This document shows positions 23,250 to 33,299 of a stretch of 64,000 nucleotides of DNA, one piece after another. The position numbers and the translations under genes are program-made. The stretch comes from Sabethes cyaneus (taxonomy: Eukaryota > Arthropoda > Insecta > Diptera > Culicidae). The DNA lies in contig NC_071355.1 of NCBI RefSeq assembly GCF_943734655.1, positions 74,547,449-74,611,448 on the forward strand, in the 5' to 3' direction. The notes under the pieces are model-generated. The model saw nothing but the letters and a program-made list of their open reading frames with translations, was not told where the DNA came from and made no database searches. Each line of letters starts with the position of its first letter. The first letter of the stretch is position 1.

Positions 23250-24572
23250 GCGTCAAAACTGTTCGAGATAATCGTGAGTGGAGTGATTTTGTCCCGCACT
23301 AAGAGCTATATATCCACAGCACAGCATGGTTCTATGCTTGGTCGTTCCGTTTGCACGAATTTGATGGAATTTACTTCGTTTTGTATTTCGGAAATGGCCA
23401 ACACGAAGCAAGTTGATGTAATTTATACGGACTTGACAGCTGGTTTTGATAAAATTGACCATGCCATATTATTGCGTAAACTTTCCCACCAGGGGCATCT
23501 CAACAGATGATTCAATGCCTAAGCTCATATTTGCACAGAAGGGTGCTGCGTGTCAAGCTGGGATCCTGTATTTCTTCGCAGTTTGCCAACATGTCTAAAG
23601 TTCCGCAAGGTAGCAATATGGGCCCGCTGTTTGTCAACGATATTACCTTCCTATTGGGTGCTGGTTGCAGACTTGTATATGGTGATGACTTGGAATTGCT
23701 TTTGGCTGTTGAAAAAATGGATGATTGTCGCCGCCTTCAAGTTTTGCCTAACGTATTTGTTATATGGTGTAAACAAAACTGACTTACAATAAGTGTTGTG
23801 AAATGCGAGGTGATGAGTTTATACCGCCTAAAAACTCCGATTCTTTTTAGTTATCGTATGGATGGAACTGAATTGCGCAGAGTCGACCATGTTACTGACC
23901 TTGGTATTTTATTGGACACTAAGCTCACATTTAGTTCACACCGCGAATCAATTATCTTGAAAGCAATCCGTCAACTTGAATTTATTTCAAAAATTTGTCG
24001 GGATTTCAAGGATCCCCACTGCCTCAAGTCGCTATATTGCGCCCTAGTTCGACCGTTGCTTCGCCCTAGTTGCTTAGTTTGGTGTCCTCAGCAAGTATCG
24101 TGGAACTTACGTGTCAAGAGAGTGCAAAGTAAATTTATCCGGATGGCTTTGCGACATCTACCGTGGCGTAATGCAGAGGAACTCCCACCGTACTTTGATC
24201 GTTGCCGTCTACTTAACTCAGATTCACTTGAACACCGACGTAAAATCCAGCAGGCAGTGTTCGTGGCAAAAGTCATAAACGGGGAAATCGACTCTCCCCA
24301 GCTTTTGATACCTATGGATTTTCGCGCTTCATAGCGTAATCTAAGATCGATCGGATTACTGCAAGCACCATTTCATCGCACTGCTTTTGGTTGTACCGAG
24401 CCTGTAACTGCTTGCATTAGAACATTTTCGACTGTGGAAGACCTGTTCGACCTTGGACAACCATCGCATAAGTTTGTACAAAGACTGCGTAATAGAAGCT
24501 TGAAATTAGCTATTAGTATTCATGTAGACATTGTCAGATTAATTAATAGAATAAATAAATAAATAAACAAAT
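23250..24572 (+). pseudogene. 5'-truncated jockey-type LINE, reverse transcriptase part
   Basis: The reverse transcriptase domain is readable in order. It has a QHGSMLGRS motif, then YTDLTAGFDKIDHA with the first catalytic Asp (about 23424). A VPQGSNMGPL box follows at about 23605. The catalytic box at 23678 reads YGDD instead of YADD. The thumb and C-terminal region include HVTDLGILLDTKLTF, the DPHCLKSLYCALVRP helix, LEHRRKIQQAVFVAKVINGE and a final DLFDL motif. There is a frameshift near 23510 and stops near 23782 and 24334, so it is dead. It ends in an A-rich tail of AATA repeats (about 24550-24572). It lacks the endonuclease part. It is related to the copy at 53140-54225. Confidence 0.88.
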
Positions 24573-25060
24573 TTTAGTTTTAAGTTCACTTTTTTGGTAA
24601 AATATGAACTTTGATTTCAAGTCCAATTTCTAGTAAAACTTGAATTCTAATTTCACGCCTGATTGAAATGTTATTTCAGTCCTAATATCAAGTTCAATTT
24701 GAATCCAATACACGTCCAATTTCAATTCCAAGTTTGTATCCAATTTCAAGTTTCATTTCAAGTCCAATTTCATATCCAATTTCAACTTTATTTTCATATC
24801 CAAATTCAAACCCCAATCAAATAAAAATTTCAAATTCTGTTTTAGGTCCGACCGTCAAATCGAATTCTAAGTCCAAATTCCAGTTTAATTTGAAATAAAG
24901 TTTCAAACCCTAATTAGCCCAAATTCAACTCTAATTTATTGTCCAATGTCAGGTCCAATTTCAAGTCTAATGTCAGGTCCAATTTCAAGTCTAATTTCAG
25001 CTCTAATTTTTAGCCCAGCTCCAAGTTTAATTTGGTTTTAAATCAAATTGCACTCGTAAG
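24573..25060 (+). repeat. 12-bp minisatellite (TCCAATTTCAAG), right of the LINE
   Basis: The unit TCCAATTTCAAG and close variants repeat with many substitutions and small indels through nearly 500 bp. Together with the short array at 23155-23249 it forms one locus that the LINE has split. Confidence 0.8.
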
Positions 25061-25079
25061 TCCGAAGTTTCTAGCCTAA

Positions 25080-25230
25080 TCGGCCAGTATTTTTGTGATT
25101 AATAATAGGTAATAGATTCACTATCCTACGATTACTCCGCGTTGCCAGGCCAAAATATTCTTCTGAAAGATCGGGTGCACCATCTGTTGCTTATTTCTGG
25201 ACTGTAGATATTATTCTTGTAAGCCTAAAG
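25080..25230. repeat. dispersed repeat, second copy at 5100-5260
   Basis: It shares ordered words with 5100-5260, including CTAATCGG, GTATTTTTGTGAT, AATAATA, and ATTCTTCTGAAA followed by a TCGxGTGCxxCA segment. Sequence from 25230 to 25680 shows nothing recognisable. Confidence 0.5.
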
Positions 25231-25679
25231 TAAATTCACTCAACAACAACAGTTTTGATACAAATCAGTTCAATATAATTCTGTATAATATAAATTTCAA
25301 CCAGTAGTGGTATATTGTAGTTTATAGGGTGTAATACTTTTTTGATCGTACTCTAGAACTCTTCATGGCAGTCTAAGCGAACAAAATAATAGCAGAGCTT
25401 TTCGGAGCTTCCTACCACAATTGCATGGATAGCTGATAAGTGAGTTCTAAAAGCCTTCGAGATGTTTCGAGGTACAGGTACTGAAAGAATTATACAAACA
25501 ATTCAGCATTTGTATCATACTTAAAATAGTACATACACATCGAATGGATGATGATGAGCAATTCCGATCAAACGAATTTGGGCTGAACATGATTAACGAT
25601 TAGCAACAACCGAAATACAAAAATAAACAAACCTAGCAAAAAATAAAACTACACAATCAAACCATTTCAGGCTGTACGA

Positions 25680-26142
25680 TACGAGTGAAAACCAAACCGC
25701 ACCGGTCCATTTCGCCCCTTCATCCCCGGGACTTTGAACTTTAATTCGTGCCCATTTCATTCCATTACCTTATGACACAGAAGACCGATTCCCTCGCGCC
25801 GCCGTCTGTCCGCGACCGTGGCTTGCTTGCGTCCTCCGGACGGAACAGCGAACCGAACTGCTGCTGCTGCTCGGTTGGCTTGTGGGCTTGTGGTGCGCGG
25901 CGCAGCAGAGTGCTCAATACGGAAAGTTTTATCTGCACATTCCATAGCCAGCCATTCCCAATGCGATGCGATGCGGTGCGGTGCGGTTTGTTCGGTTTAA
26001 ACTTCTTCTGCGAACACTTCTTCTTCGTCTTCGGCGTCCTCGTCGCATTCTTCAATCTTAATAAATAAAACCGAAGCCGGCTATCCTCTTGTGCCCGTCG
26101 CTCGCTGGTTGGCTGGCCTGCTGGTTAGGCACGGGCTGTTAA
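25680..26142. other. GC-rich, apparently single-copy island
   Basis: This stretch is much richer in G and C than its neighbours, with CpG-containing words and a short tandem run of GCGAT then GCGGT units near 25970-25990. Open frames exist on both strands, but their translations (poly-Cys, Arg-rich or Phe-rich) resemble no protein. No splice pattern is convincing. An intronic enhancer, an alternative promoter or a non-coding exon are all possible; none is shown. Confidence 0.35.
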
Positions 26143-26283
26143 CCCGTTAGAGTCCCCGTACGAACCAGCGGAAACAGCCTTGGAAATCGACGTCTTGCCC
26201 GTGGGTCAAAGTTGAATGTAGGTCTTACAAGTCTTTTGTGATAAATTATTTATTTTGTAAAACTAGAAAAGGGCGCTAAAGGG
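26143..26283. mobile_element. short TTAA-flanked (piggyBac-type) MITE
   Basis: TTAA flanks both ends (26139-26142 and 26284-26287). The left end reads CCCGTTAGAGTCCC and the right end, reverse-complemented, CCCTTTAGCGCCC. CCCTTT-like tips with TTAA duplication are typical of piggyBac-family elements. At 141 bp it carries no gene. The match of the tips is imperfect, hence moderate confidence. Confidence 0.55.
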
Positions 26284-26287
26284 TTAA

Positions 26288-27252
26288 AAGTTTTGAACTG
26301 ATCGTTAAATGTGTAAACGTTGGCTGTGTGGTTTGTGACGTGATCTTATAAAATATGGGTGATAGCCAGTACCTTGATACAGTGGTAAGATTCCATGTCG
26401 CTATGGTAGTAATGGTAGTACCTAATAGCCGCCCATGATTGGTTATCTATGTAGAGGCAATCGTAGTACTTATTCGCTTTATCGAAGTTATCAACGAAAG
26501 GATTACTTTTATTTCTGCGCTGTGTGTTTTTTTACTATTGTACACTTTCTGTTATCGTTTGATTAGAGACTACGCTTGAATGTGACATCGAGGGTTCCAC
26601 CGTGGTGTTGTAATGCAACCGGAAATCTTGAACGAATGAAGCCTCCCACACTAAGCGGTGAAAGTGACGCACAATTTAAGTTCGCTTACATGTTTTCTGA
26701 TTGGAGTTTCATCTGATTTCTATCCACATATAGTGATAGAGTTTTCTTCATTTTACATAGAAATATTCTGAGATAACAAGCCATGTCCGTCCGGTTTGCA
26801 ATAAAATTTAATCGGGCATCCGGCATAAAATGGATTTTATTTTCGCTGCATACGGTGAATGACATCATCAAGAAGGAAAAATCACTACGTCAATGACATC
26901 ATTTCCTGCTGCCAAGCTTGCTTTCCGTTCTAATAAAAGTGTGCTGGTCTTAATATGCTAGAAATACATATCTGGTTTCTGATATTTATAAGAACACGTT
27001 TTGTGCTGTTTTGATAGTCAAAATAGGGAACTGTTATTTTCTGAAGAAGGAATGAATTTAATGACTTTCCAAATAAAAACATATCCAATTCACGCGATGT
27101 TTTTTTTTCATTTGAAAAAATGAATAGAGGGATTGAAAAAATATTTTTCATTTGTATTCAAAATGTTTTTGTTCTCATTTGTTCAAGATTTTATGTAAAA
27201 AATCATTTCTGAGTTCACACAAACATAATTTGGATTTTTCTTATTGTTTATC
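26288..27252. other. unassigned intron sequence
   Basis: Ordinary AT-rich sequence with no recognised gene, RNA or repeat end. Confidence 0.4.
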
Positions 27253-27728
27253 AATGTTGCAAATCTAGCGAGAAGCAAACGCTGTCACCATATGCAAGCG
27301 AGTGTCAGAAGCATAGCATCCAACGCTTACTCCACTGACACAAGCGTACGACAAACAACAGCTATTCCTGTAGTACATACTTTCTGCTACCGAAACATTC
27401 GCGAGCACTCAGCCTCGTAGCGTTGTTCTGCGCAGCCCGCTCATGAAACCAGAAGCTGTATGGCTGCAGATTTTGCTTTACTTATTCTTTTCTTCTTCAT
27501 CTTACGCTTTCGTTTCACACGCGGGTGCAAGTGTGGGCCTACGTGAGCGTTCGCGCCGGAGCGATGATGGTGGCGATAGTTTAATACTCACTCGCAAAAA
27601 CTCGTCGCATAGTATGGAAAAATAAAAAAGGCAGTCAGAAAGAAATACTCATGCCAGTGTGTTCATTAGAACGAAAACGCGCGTGTGAGAACATCAAAGC
27701 ATACGAGTGCGTACTTTGCAACATTGTT
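27253..27728. mobile_element. possible MITE with CAATGTTGCAAA ends
   Basis: The word AATGTTGCAAA at 27253 and its complement TTTGCAACATT near 27717 form an 11-bp inverted pair about 475 bp apart. The enclosed sequence is more GC-rich than its surroundings, with repeated ACGCT and GCGAG words. No target duplication is evident. Confidence 0.35.
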
Positions 27729-28101
27729 CCTATTTGCTTTTGCACAATTTAGTATCCTACATATTAGGATAATTTAATTTTTTGGCTTCATTCAAATGAA
27801 ATCAATTCACCGAAAAAAATTATTTGATTGCTGTCTGTTTATTTCGGTATTTATTTTTATTTTTTTATAAAGGTAGAACTCCTTGAGAAAGATGTCAAAT
27901 ACATCGAAACGCCGGGCATAGAATAAATAAGTGTCGTTTCGCTTTGCCGTATGACTGTCCTTCCGAAAACATAAAGTTTGGAATCATCAACAGTCGATAA
28001 CTCCAGTTCCATAATTTATAAAGGTAGATTTTTACAATCGACGGTCCTTTTCGTAGAAGAAAGTAATGAAAAAAAAGTGTTGATCCAAACAGAACGGAGG
28101 G
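27729..28101. other. unassigned sequence before the SINE
   Basis: The segment 27895-28080 contains words such as CTACCTTTATAAATTATGG (on the minus strand) that look repeat-derived, but the element cannot be named. There is no coding content. Confidence 0.3.
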
Positions 28102-28294
28102 GGTCAATCCCGGCGTAGTGGTTAGCATTCACGCCTCTCACGCCGAGGACCCGGGTTCAAATCCCAACCCCGCCGAAGTCACGAATGACCTAAGCTGTTA
28201 AAGTGACTATAATCAAACAAAAAAAAAAACAGAACGGGACAAGCCGTGATGGGGGAAAGAGCGGAAAATCAAACGAAGGAGGTTCATTGGGTCC
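28102..28294 (+). mobile_element. tRNA-derived SINE (Feilai-like) with 3' module
   Basis: The head contains GCGTAGTGGTTAGCATTC (A box region, 28114) and GGTTCAAATCC (B box, 28154), at normal pol III promoter spacing. A GACCTAAGCTGTTAAAGTGA segment, an A-rich run and then an extra module including CGGGACAAGCCGTGATGGGG follow. The same order, ending in AGGAGGTTCATTGGGTCC, is found inverted at 29937-30126, so the module belongs to the SINE family. It does not encode protein. Confidence 0.8.
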
Positions 28295-28327
28295 TCTTTA
28301 CCCAAGCTGAGTGATCCGCGGATCGAA

Positions 28328-28385
28328 ACAAGCTATAATCGGCGCCAATTATAACCGGTTATAATTGGCTCCGATTATAGCTTGT
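28328..28385. repeat. 58-bp near-perfect palindrome
   Basis: The sequence reads ACAAGCTATAATCGG at its left end and CCGATTATAGCTTGT at its right, meeting at ATAACCGGTTAT in the centre with no spacer. Only one position pair (28343 with 28370) fails to pair. It could extrude as a cruciform. It may be the core of a very small foldback element, but no target duplication is clear. Confidence 0.85.
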
Positions 28386-28606
28386 GTAAACATGTTTATG
28401 TTATGTGAACGATAATTTTTTTTTTGTAAGGTCAGTTGTAAGCAGTTGGTAAGACCATGAAGTTTAGGTTTAAATTGCTCAAAATAATATTTTTGGCGCT
28501 TGGTTCTTTGTTGCTGATTGGCAACGAAAAATGATAGTACAATCAAATGTTTAGGACGAGATAGTATTGACTGCAGTCTACCAGTAATTTGGTTTTCTGT
28601 CAGCAT

Positions 28607-29286
28607 CAGGGCTTGAAAAGGGATCGCAAGTTGAATGTGACTGCCGTGAATGCGAACTTTCCGCATTCAAACTCCGCTTTTTGAACGATCATTTGACTGT
28701 TTTTTGAATTCAGTCAATTTGCCGCTTGCGCTGCTATCGTCTTACAATTCATGCGGCATCTCTGCAGAAGCAAACAGTCAATCTCCCGTTTTGCTTTGCG
28801 CTTTGAGAATATAAACTGCAAACGGACTGGAAGCATACGGTGACGTATTTTTTCGTTTCTCTTTTTGTCTCCAAATTGGCTGCTCACAGTAATAGTTTGT
28901 CACCCGGACGTCGGTCCGACGCAAGCAAAATATTCGTTTGTATTGGGCGGAGTCCGACCGACTTCTTCCATGCACATGTAGTGGTTGTTTTTTGTAGTAT
29001 TGAATCATACGATTGTGCGGTTGCTTTTCGTAAGCGTGGTGACTGCCAGTCATTTGACTGTTTTGCAGTCATTCGCTGCTCCAAACGGTAAAGGCAACTT
29101 GATCGAAACGAAAATGTTAAAAAGCGTTAGAATGCGTTCATACTACTGCGTGCCATCGGCGTTTGACTGAGCAAGCTGCCAGTTGTGTTATGCATAGCGT
29201 TCGTATTCCATCACTAAACGGACGGTGTGAACTTGAATGCGCGTTGGTGGGACTGCGGTAGAAAAAAAGGATCGGTCGAAGCCCTG
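28607..29286. mobile_element. non-autonomous hAT element with perfect 8-bp duplication
   Basis: The element is 680 bp. Its ends are CAGGGCTTGAAAAGGGATCG on the left and GGATCGGTCGAAGCCCTG on the right, which are inverted relatives. It is flanked on both sides by the identical 8-bp GTCAGCAT (28599-28606 and 29287-29294). CAGGG tips with an 8-bp duplication are diagnostic of the hAT superfamily. The interior repeats words such as CATTTGACTG and GCAGTC but has no transposase frame. Confidence 0.9.
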
Positions 29287-29454
29287 GTCAGCATATCTCA
29301 GTACTCAGTACAGTAGTTAGTTGACGTGCTGACACTAGCGTGCCCAGATATTAACAGAAGGTAGGGCATCCGATCTTTCAGGAGAATGTTTTGGCCTGGA
29401 AAAATCAAGTAATTGTAAGATGGCGATAACTCCGTTGATAACTTCGGACCTTCG

Positions 29455-29650
29455 GGTACAACGGGATTCAAAATCGTAGTTGAAATCGAACTGTAAATTG
29501 AACTTACAATTGGACTAGAAATTAGAGTTGAAATTGGACTCGAAATCGTATTTTACATAGGTCATTACATTCGACTTGTATTTCGACAAATTTGGACTTG
29601 AAGCTTTACTTCCAATTGAACTTAAAATTGAATTGAAAAGTAGTTTTTAT
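29455..29650 (-). repeat. 12-bp minisatellite (GAAATTGGACTT type)
   Basis: Tandem, diverged copies of a unit near GAAATTGGACTT on the plus strand, the same family as 11280-11620 and the inverse of 24573-25060. The array continues in pieces at 29828-29936 and 30140-30215, between SINE insertions. Confidence 0.7.
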
Positions 29651-29708
29651 TTTGGAGTAATTTAAAAACAGAAAAAATACTTAAAACAGAATTTGAAGTG
29701 TTTTTTGT

Positions 29709-29827
29709 TACATTATAGTCACTTCTGCTTAGGTCGTTCGTGACTTCTGCGGGGTTGAGATTTGAACCCGGGTCCTCGGTTTGAGAGGCGCGACCGCGCG
29801 AATGCTAACCGCTACACCGGGACTAAT
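29709..29827 (-). mobile_element. tRNA-derived SINE (Feilai-like), inverted
   Basis: Read on the minus strand it begins TAGTCCCGGTGTAGCGGTTAG, here cited only as its first landmarks, and contains the B box GGTTCAAATCT. The following GTCACGAACGACCTAAGC and GTGACTATAATG words are those of the other SINE copies. The 3' module is absent. It interrupts the 12-bp minisatellite. Confidence 0.75.
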
Positions 29828-29936
29828 CCCTTGAATTGTATTTGAAATTGGACTTGAAGTTTGCTTGAAATTGCAATTGAATTAGACTTAGAATTGAACT
29901 CGCAGAGGATTTGAAATTAAAGTTCAAATTTGGTAT
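29828..29936 (-). repeat. 12-bp minisatellite, segment between two SINEs
   Basis: Repeated TTGAAATTGGACTTGAA-type words; a middle piece of the array at 29455-30215, split by SINE insertions on both sides. Confidence 0.65.
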
Positions 29937-30126
29937 GGACCCAATGAACCTCCTTTATTTGATTTTGCGCTCTTTCCCCCATAACGGCTTGTCCCGTACT
30001 GTTTTCTTTTGATTATAGTCACTTTAACAGCTTAGGTCATCCGTGGCTTCTGCAGGATTGGGATTTGAACTCAAGTCCTCGGCGTGAGAGGCGTGAATGC
30101 TAACCACTACGCCGGGATTGACCCCT
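29937..30126 (-). mobile_element. tRNA-derived SINE (Feilai-like) with 3' module, inverted
   Basis: On the minus strand the order is CCCGGCGTAGTGGTTAGC, a B box (GAGTTCAAATCCC), GATGACCTAAGCTGTTAAAG, an A-rich segment, CGGGACAAGCCGTTATGGGG and AGGAGGTTCATTGGGTCC. It is collinear with 28102-28294, including the 3' module. Confidence 0.8.
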
Positions 30127-30139
30127 TTTTTGAACATTA

Positions 30140-30215
30140 TGTAAGACTTGAATTGAGATTAATTTGAACTTCAGGTTTTGCTTCAAACTAATTCGAAATT
30201 CGAAATTAAGATTGA
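30140..30215 (-). repeat. 12-bp minisatellite, last segment
   Basis: Short run of ACTTGAATTGAGATT and AATTCGAAATTCGAAATT words continuing the array before the pyrimidine tract begins. Confidence 0.5.
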
Positions 30216-30219
30216 CATT

Positions 30220-31770
30220 TTTCATTTTATTCTCTCACACGTTTTACCTCTGTTCAGTTTTGTTTTTTCTCTTTTACAGTCCATTTTTTACTTTTTGTTT
30301 AATTTTTCTCCATTTTCTTCCTTTTCGTTCTCACTTTGCTTCTTTTTCTTTTCGTTGTTTTTTCTCTCTGTATCGTTTTTGTTTTTTATATGTCCCGTGT
30401 TGCCTGTTTCATCGTTCTGTTTTTGTTCGTGGGATGGGATGGGATAGGCTCTTTGGCTCTTGTTTTTTACTCGTTGTTTGTTATTATCTTTCCTGTTTTC
30501 CAGCTTATTTCTTTCCTTTTACTTATTTTTGTCTCGTGCTAACTCTTTATTTTCCTTTCTTTTAGTTTTCCGTCTTTGTCTGTTCCGTTTTCCCTTTTTG
30601 GATACCTCTTTTTTCTTTTGTCTCTAGTTTCTGGTTTTTACTCCCTTTCTTCCCTTTGCTCTCCGGTTTCCATTTTAATCTTCTGTTTTTCGTTTTCTTT
30701 TTCTGCCGCTTTACCTTTACGTCTTTCTAGTTTTCTTTAGATCTTCCATTTTTCTTGTTTTTCTATTCTTCTTTTACTGTGTCCTGTTCACGTGCCGTGT
30801 TCCATCTTTCTCCTTTTATACCTTGTTTGATCTCTTTTTCCCGTTTTCCTCGTTTCCGAGATTTAAAAAATCCCTCGCTATTATTTCCTTTCCCTTTCTC
30901 TTGCTATCTGTCCCGTTCTCCTTCTTTTTGTCTTCCCGTTTCCCTCCTTTTCATTCTGGTTTCTCTTTTTTCCTGTCCCGTTTTTAGTCCTGTTGTTTTT
31001 CCCTGTAGGTTCCGTTTTTCGTGTTTCAGTTTTCTCTCGTTTATTGGCCTGTTTTTCTTTTTTTTTCAATTTGTATCATTTTCTGTCCCGTTTTGCCTTT
31101 TTTGTTTTTATTTTCTTTTTTTTTTTGTTCTTTTCTTACTGTACTGTGTTCTATCTTTCTCCTTTTATACCTTGTTTGACCTCTTTTTCCTGGTTTTCTC
31201 GTTTCCTGTATCAGTAAAAATACCGATTATTATTTTCTGTTTCATTTGGTCTTTTTATCGATAACGGTTTTCCTCGTTTCTTATTTCCACTCCTTTTTTA
31301 TCCAGGTTTTCGTTTGCGTCTGTTTCGTTGTTCCTCTTATTATGTACTGTTTTCATTCCCTGTCCGTCATATTTTGTTTTTCTTTTCTGTTTTCAATTTT
31401 TTCTACATTTTTCCCCTTTCTATCTCGTTCCCGCCCTTGTACTATTCCTCTTTTTCTGTTCTTGTTTCACCATTTTTTTGCTCTCGTAAAATCTGTTTTT
31501 TCTGCTTTTCTATCAAGTTTTTTCTTATTTTCTGTCCAATTACTGTCCTCATTTTCTTTTTCGTTTTTCTCGGCTTCTTTATTGTTCCTCATTCTTTTTT
31601 TCTCGTTTGCCTTCTTTTCTCTTCTCTCTTTTTTCTGTCCAATCTCCCTTTTTGCCTCGCGTACTCTCTTTTTCTCTTCCGTTTTTTTCTTTTCCACTGT
31701 TTTTCTCTTTTTATGTCGCAGTTTCTCTCGCATTTTGTCATGTTTTTCTTTTCTTTTCTGGGTAATAGTA
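30220..31770. repeat. 1.55-kb polypyrimidine array
   Basis: The plus strand is nearly pure T and C with recurring TGTCCCGTTTTC, TTTCTCGTTT and CTTTTTCTG words. One sub-block is duplicated: CTTTCTCCTTTTATACCTTG followed by a GTTTGA word occurs near 30809 and again near 31156. Long Phe/Ser-rich frames on the plus strand and Lys/Glu-rich ones on the minus strand are artefacts. It is the inverse-orientation counterpart of 20390-21790. Confidence 0.85.
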
Positions 31771-32170
31771 AATTTTAACGCATAGAACAATCTATAGCTC
31801 GGGTTGGAGTGTCGCAGAAAAACCCGTAAATCATTGATTGGATTGCAGTATTTTTATTCAGTTTTAAGCTTCACAGTGTTACATTAGGCCATTGCAAATC
31901 ATTTTCAAAGTTTTTATCACCCCCCTTGGAAATTGGCTTGAAAATTCGGGGGACAAAATAATAATTTGTAGGACACGAGTCAATTTTTTTTTATAAAAAC
32001 AATCGTCTGTGGGCTCTATAGCCTGAAAAACTCGAAAAATGAGTGCACGAGTTGAGCTAACGCTTCGAATAGAAATGAGAATTCAAACAGTAAAATTTCC
32101 GAAAATCGGCCAAAAAATTTTTCTTTAGTTTTTGTCTTTTTTTCGTATATTTTTGCATGAAAAATAAAAA
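31771..32170. other. unassigned sequence
   Basis: No gene, RNA or repeat boundary recognised between the pyrimidine array and the following TA element. Confidence 0.4.
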
Positions 32171-32174
32171 CGTA

Positions 32175-33119
32175 TAGAGTAAGGAGGGGTAAAAGTGCGA
32201 TTCAATGATTTATCGGTGCAGATTCCGAGTAAATTTTCTACATTGGCATGGATGGGTGACTACTTTGACAGCTTGAATCTAACGTAAACTTTGGTTGCTT
32301 ACGAAGCATTGTTGCTGAGCTACGTGCAAATGTTATTTTAGGGCGGTTTTGATGTAATTTTTCGTTATACGGCTAATACGATATCAACAGGAGGATATTA
32401 CTTCTTGAAAATTTGTAGTAGTGTTTTACATCACTCACATATCTGTTTTGAAAATACGGCGAAAATAATTTACAAAATATATTTCGCTTTTCCGTAATTT
32501 AATCTAATCCCGTCAAGCGCCTAGCGGGGTGAAAGTTCGATTCACGGACGGGGCAAAAGTGCGATTCATGGACGAGTCAAAAATGTATAGCTAATTATAT
32601 ACAGCTTTAGGCACTATATTACAGTTACTAGAAATGAAAGATCTGCAGAAAACTGTGTGCTCTACAGATGTTGGCCGAAGAAAAACAATGTGTTTCCGAT
32701 ATTGAAACAAAAAACAAACGTTTGGAAAAGTTTCAATCTAACTGGGGCTGCAATACACCAGCGCAAAAACGAAAAGGTGCAAATTGAGAATATTCCTTAC
32801 CGAAACATAACGCAGATTGAAGATAATATGGTTTTGTTAGCTACTGCTGGGCCAATTTCATGGATTCTAGCTTCGAACTTTTGCCCTGCGGTATTCGCAC
32901 TTTTGCCCCGCTTGTGGGGTAAAAGTGCGAATCTGCACTTGATCAGAAGAAAGAAGAATTTATTTTGCAAAACACTATTACCGCAGATGGTTTATAGTTG
33001 AATGTGAAGACATTGAGTTACTGCATCACTATAAAATATATTATGTTGTTGTCCTTCTTTATATCTCACGAAAATTGATGACAACTTCAAACATCGCACT
33101 TATGCCCCGCCCTACTCTA
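32175..33119. mobile_element. TA-flanked non-autonomous element with GGGGTAAAAGTGCGA motif
   Basis: The 945-bp element has TA on both sides (32173-32174 and 33120-33121). The tips are TAGAGTAAGGAGGGGTAAAA on the left and TAGAGTAGGGCGGGGCATAA from the right. The motif GGGGTAAAAGTGCGA or variants recurs inside at about 32526, 32548, 32880 (inverted), 32901 (inverted) and 32915. The 114-codon frame at 32657-33001 matches no transposase. TA duplication suggests mobilisation by a Tc1/mariner/pogo-type enzyme. Confidence 0.75.
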
Positions 33120-33299
33120 TATTAAAAGCAAGAATAGATTTGGTTTTCGCGCTTAAACTTTAAGTAAAAATGCCTAAAATCCATATTTTTTTGTGCTCGA
33201 TTAAAAAATTCTCTGTATTTTTAATTCAGTGGCCAACATCGGTGGGACAACAATTTTTTAAAATATTTGTAATGACCTTATTGTATTTCTCTGATTCTG
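33120..33299. other. unassigned short stretch
   Basis: AT-rich sequence between the TA element and the transposase relic; nothing recognised. Confidence 0.4.

Noticed and set aside
25748..26068. 106-codon frame in the GC-rich island
   Set aside because: The translation resembles no protein, an equally long frame exists on the other strand, and no splice pattern supports it.
28111..28165. A and B boxes that could mark a real tRNA gene
   Set aside because: The cloverleaf does not close, and the head is followed by SINE body sequence shared with three other copies; it is a tRNA-derived SINE.
30164..31785. Long plus-strand Phe/Ser-rich frames and a Lys/Glu-rich minus frame
   Set aside because: The same compositional effect in a polypyrimidine array.
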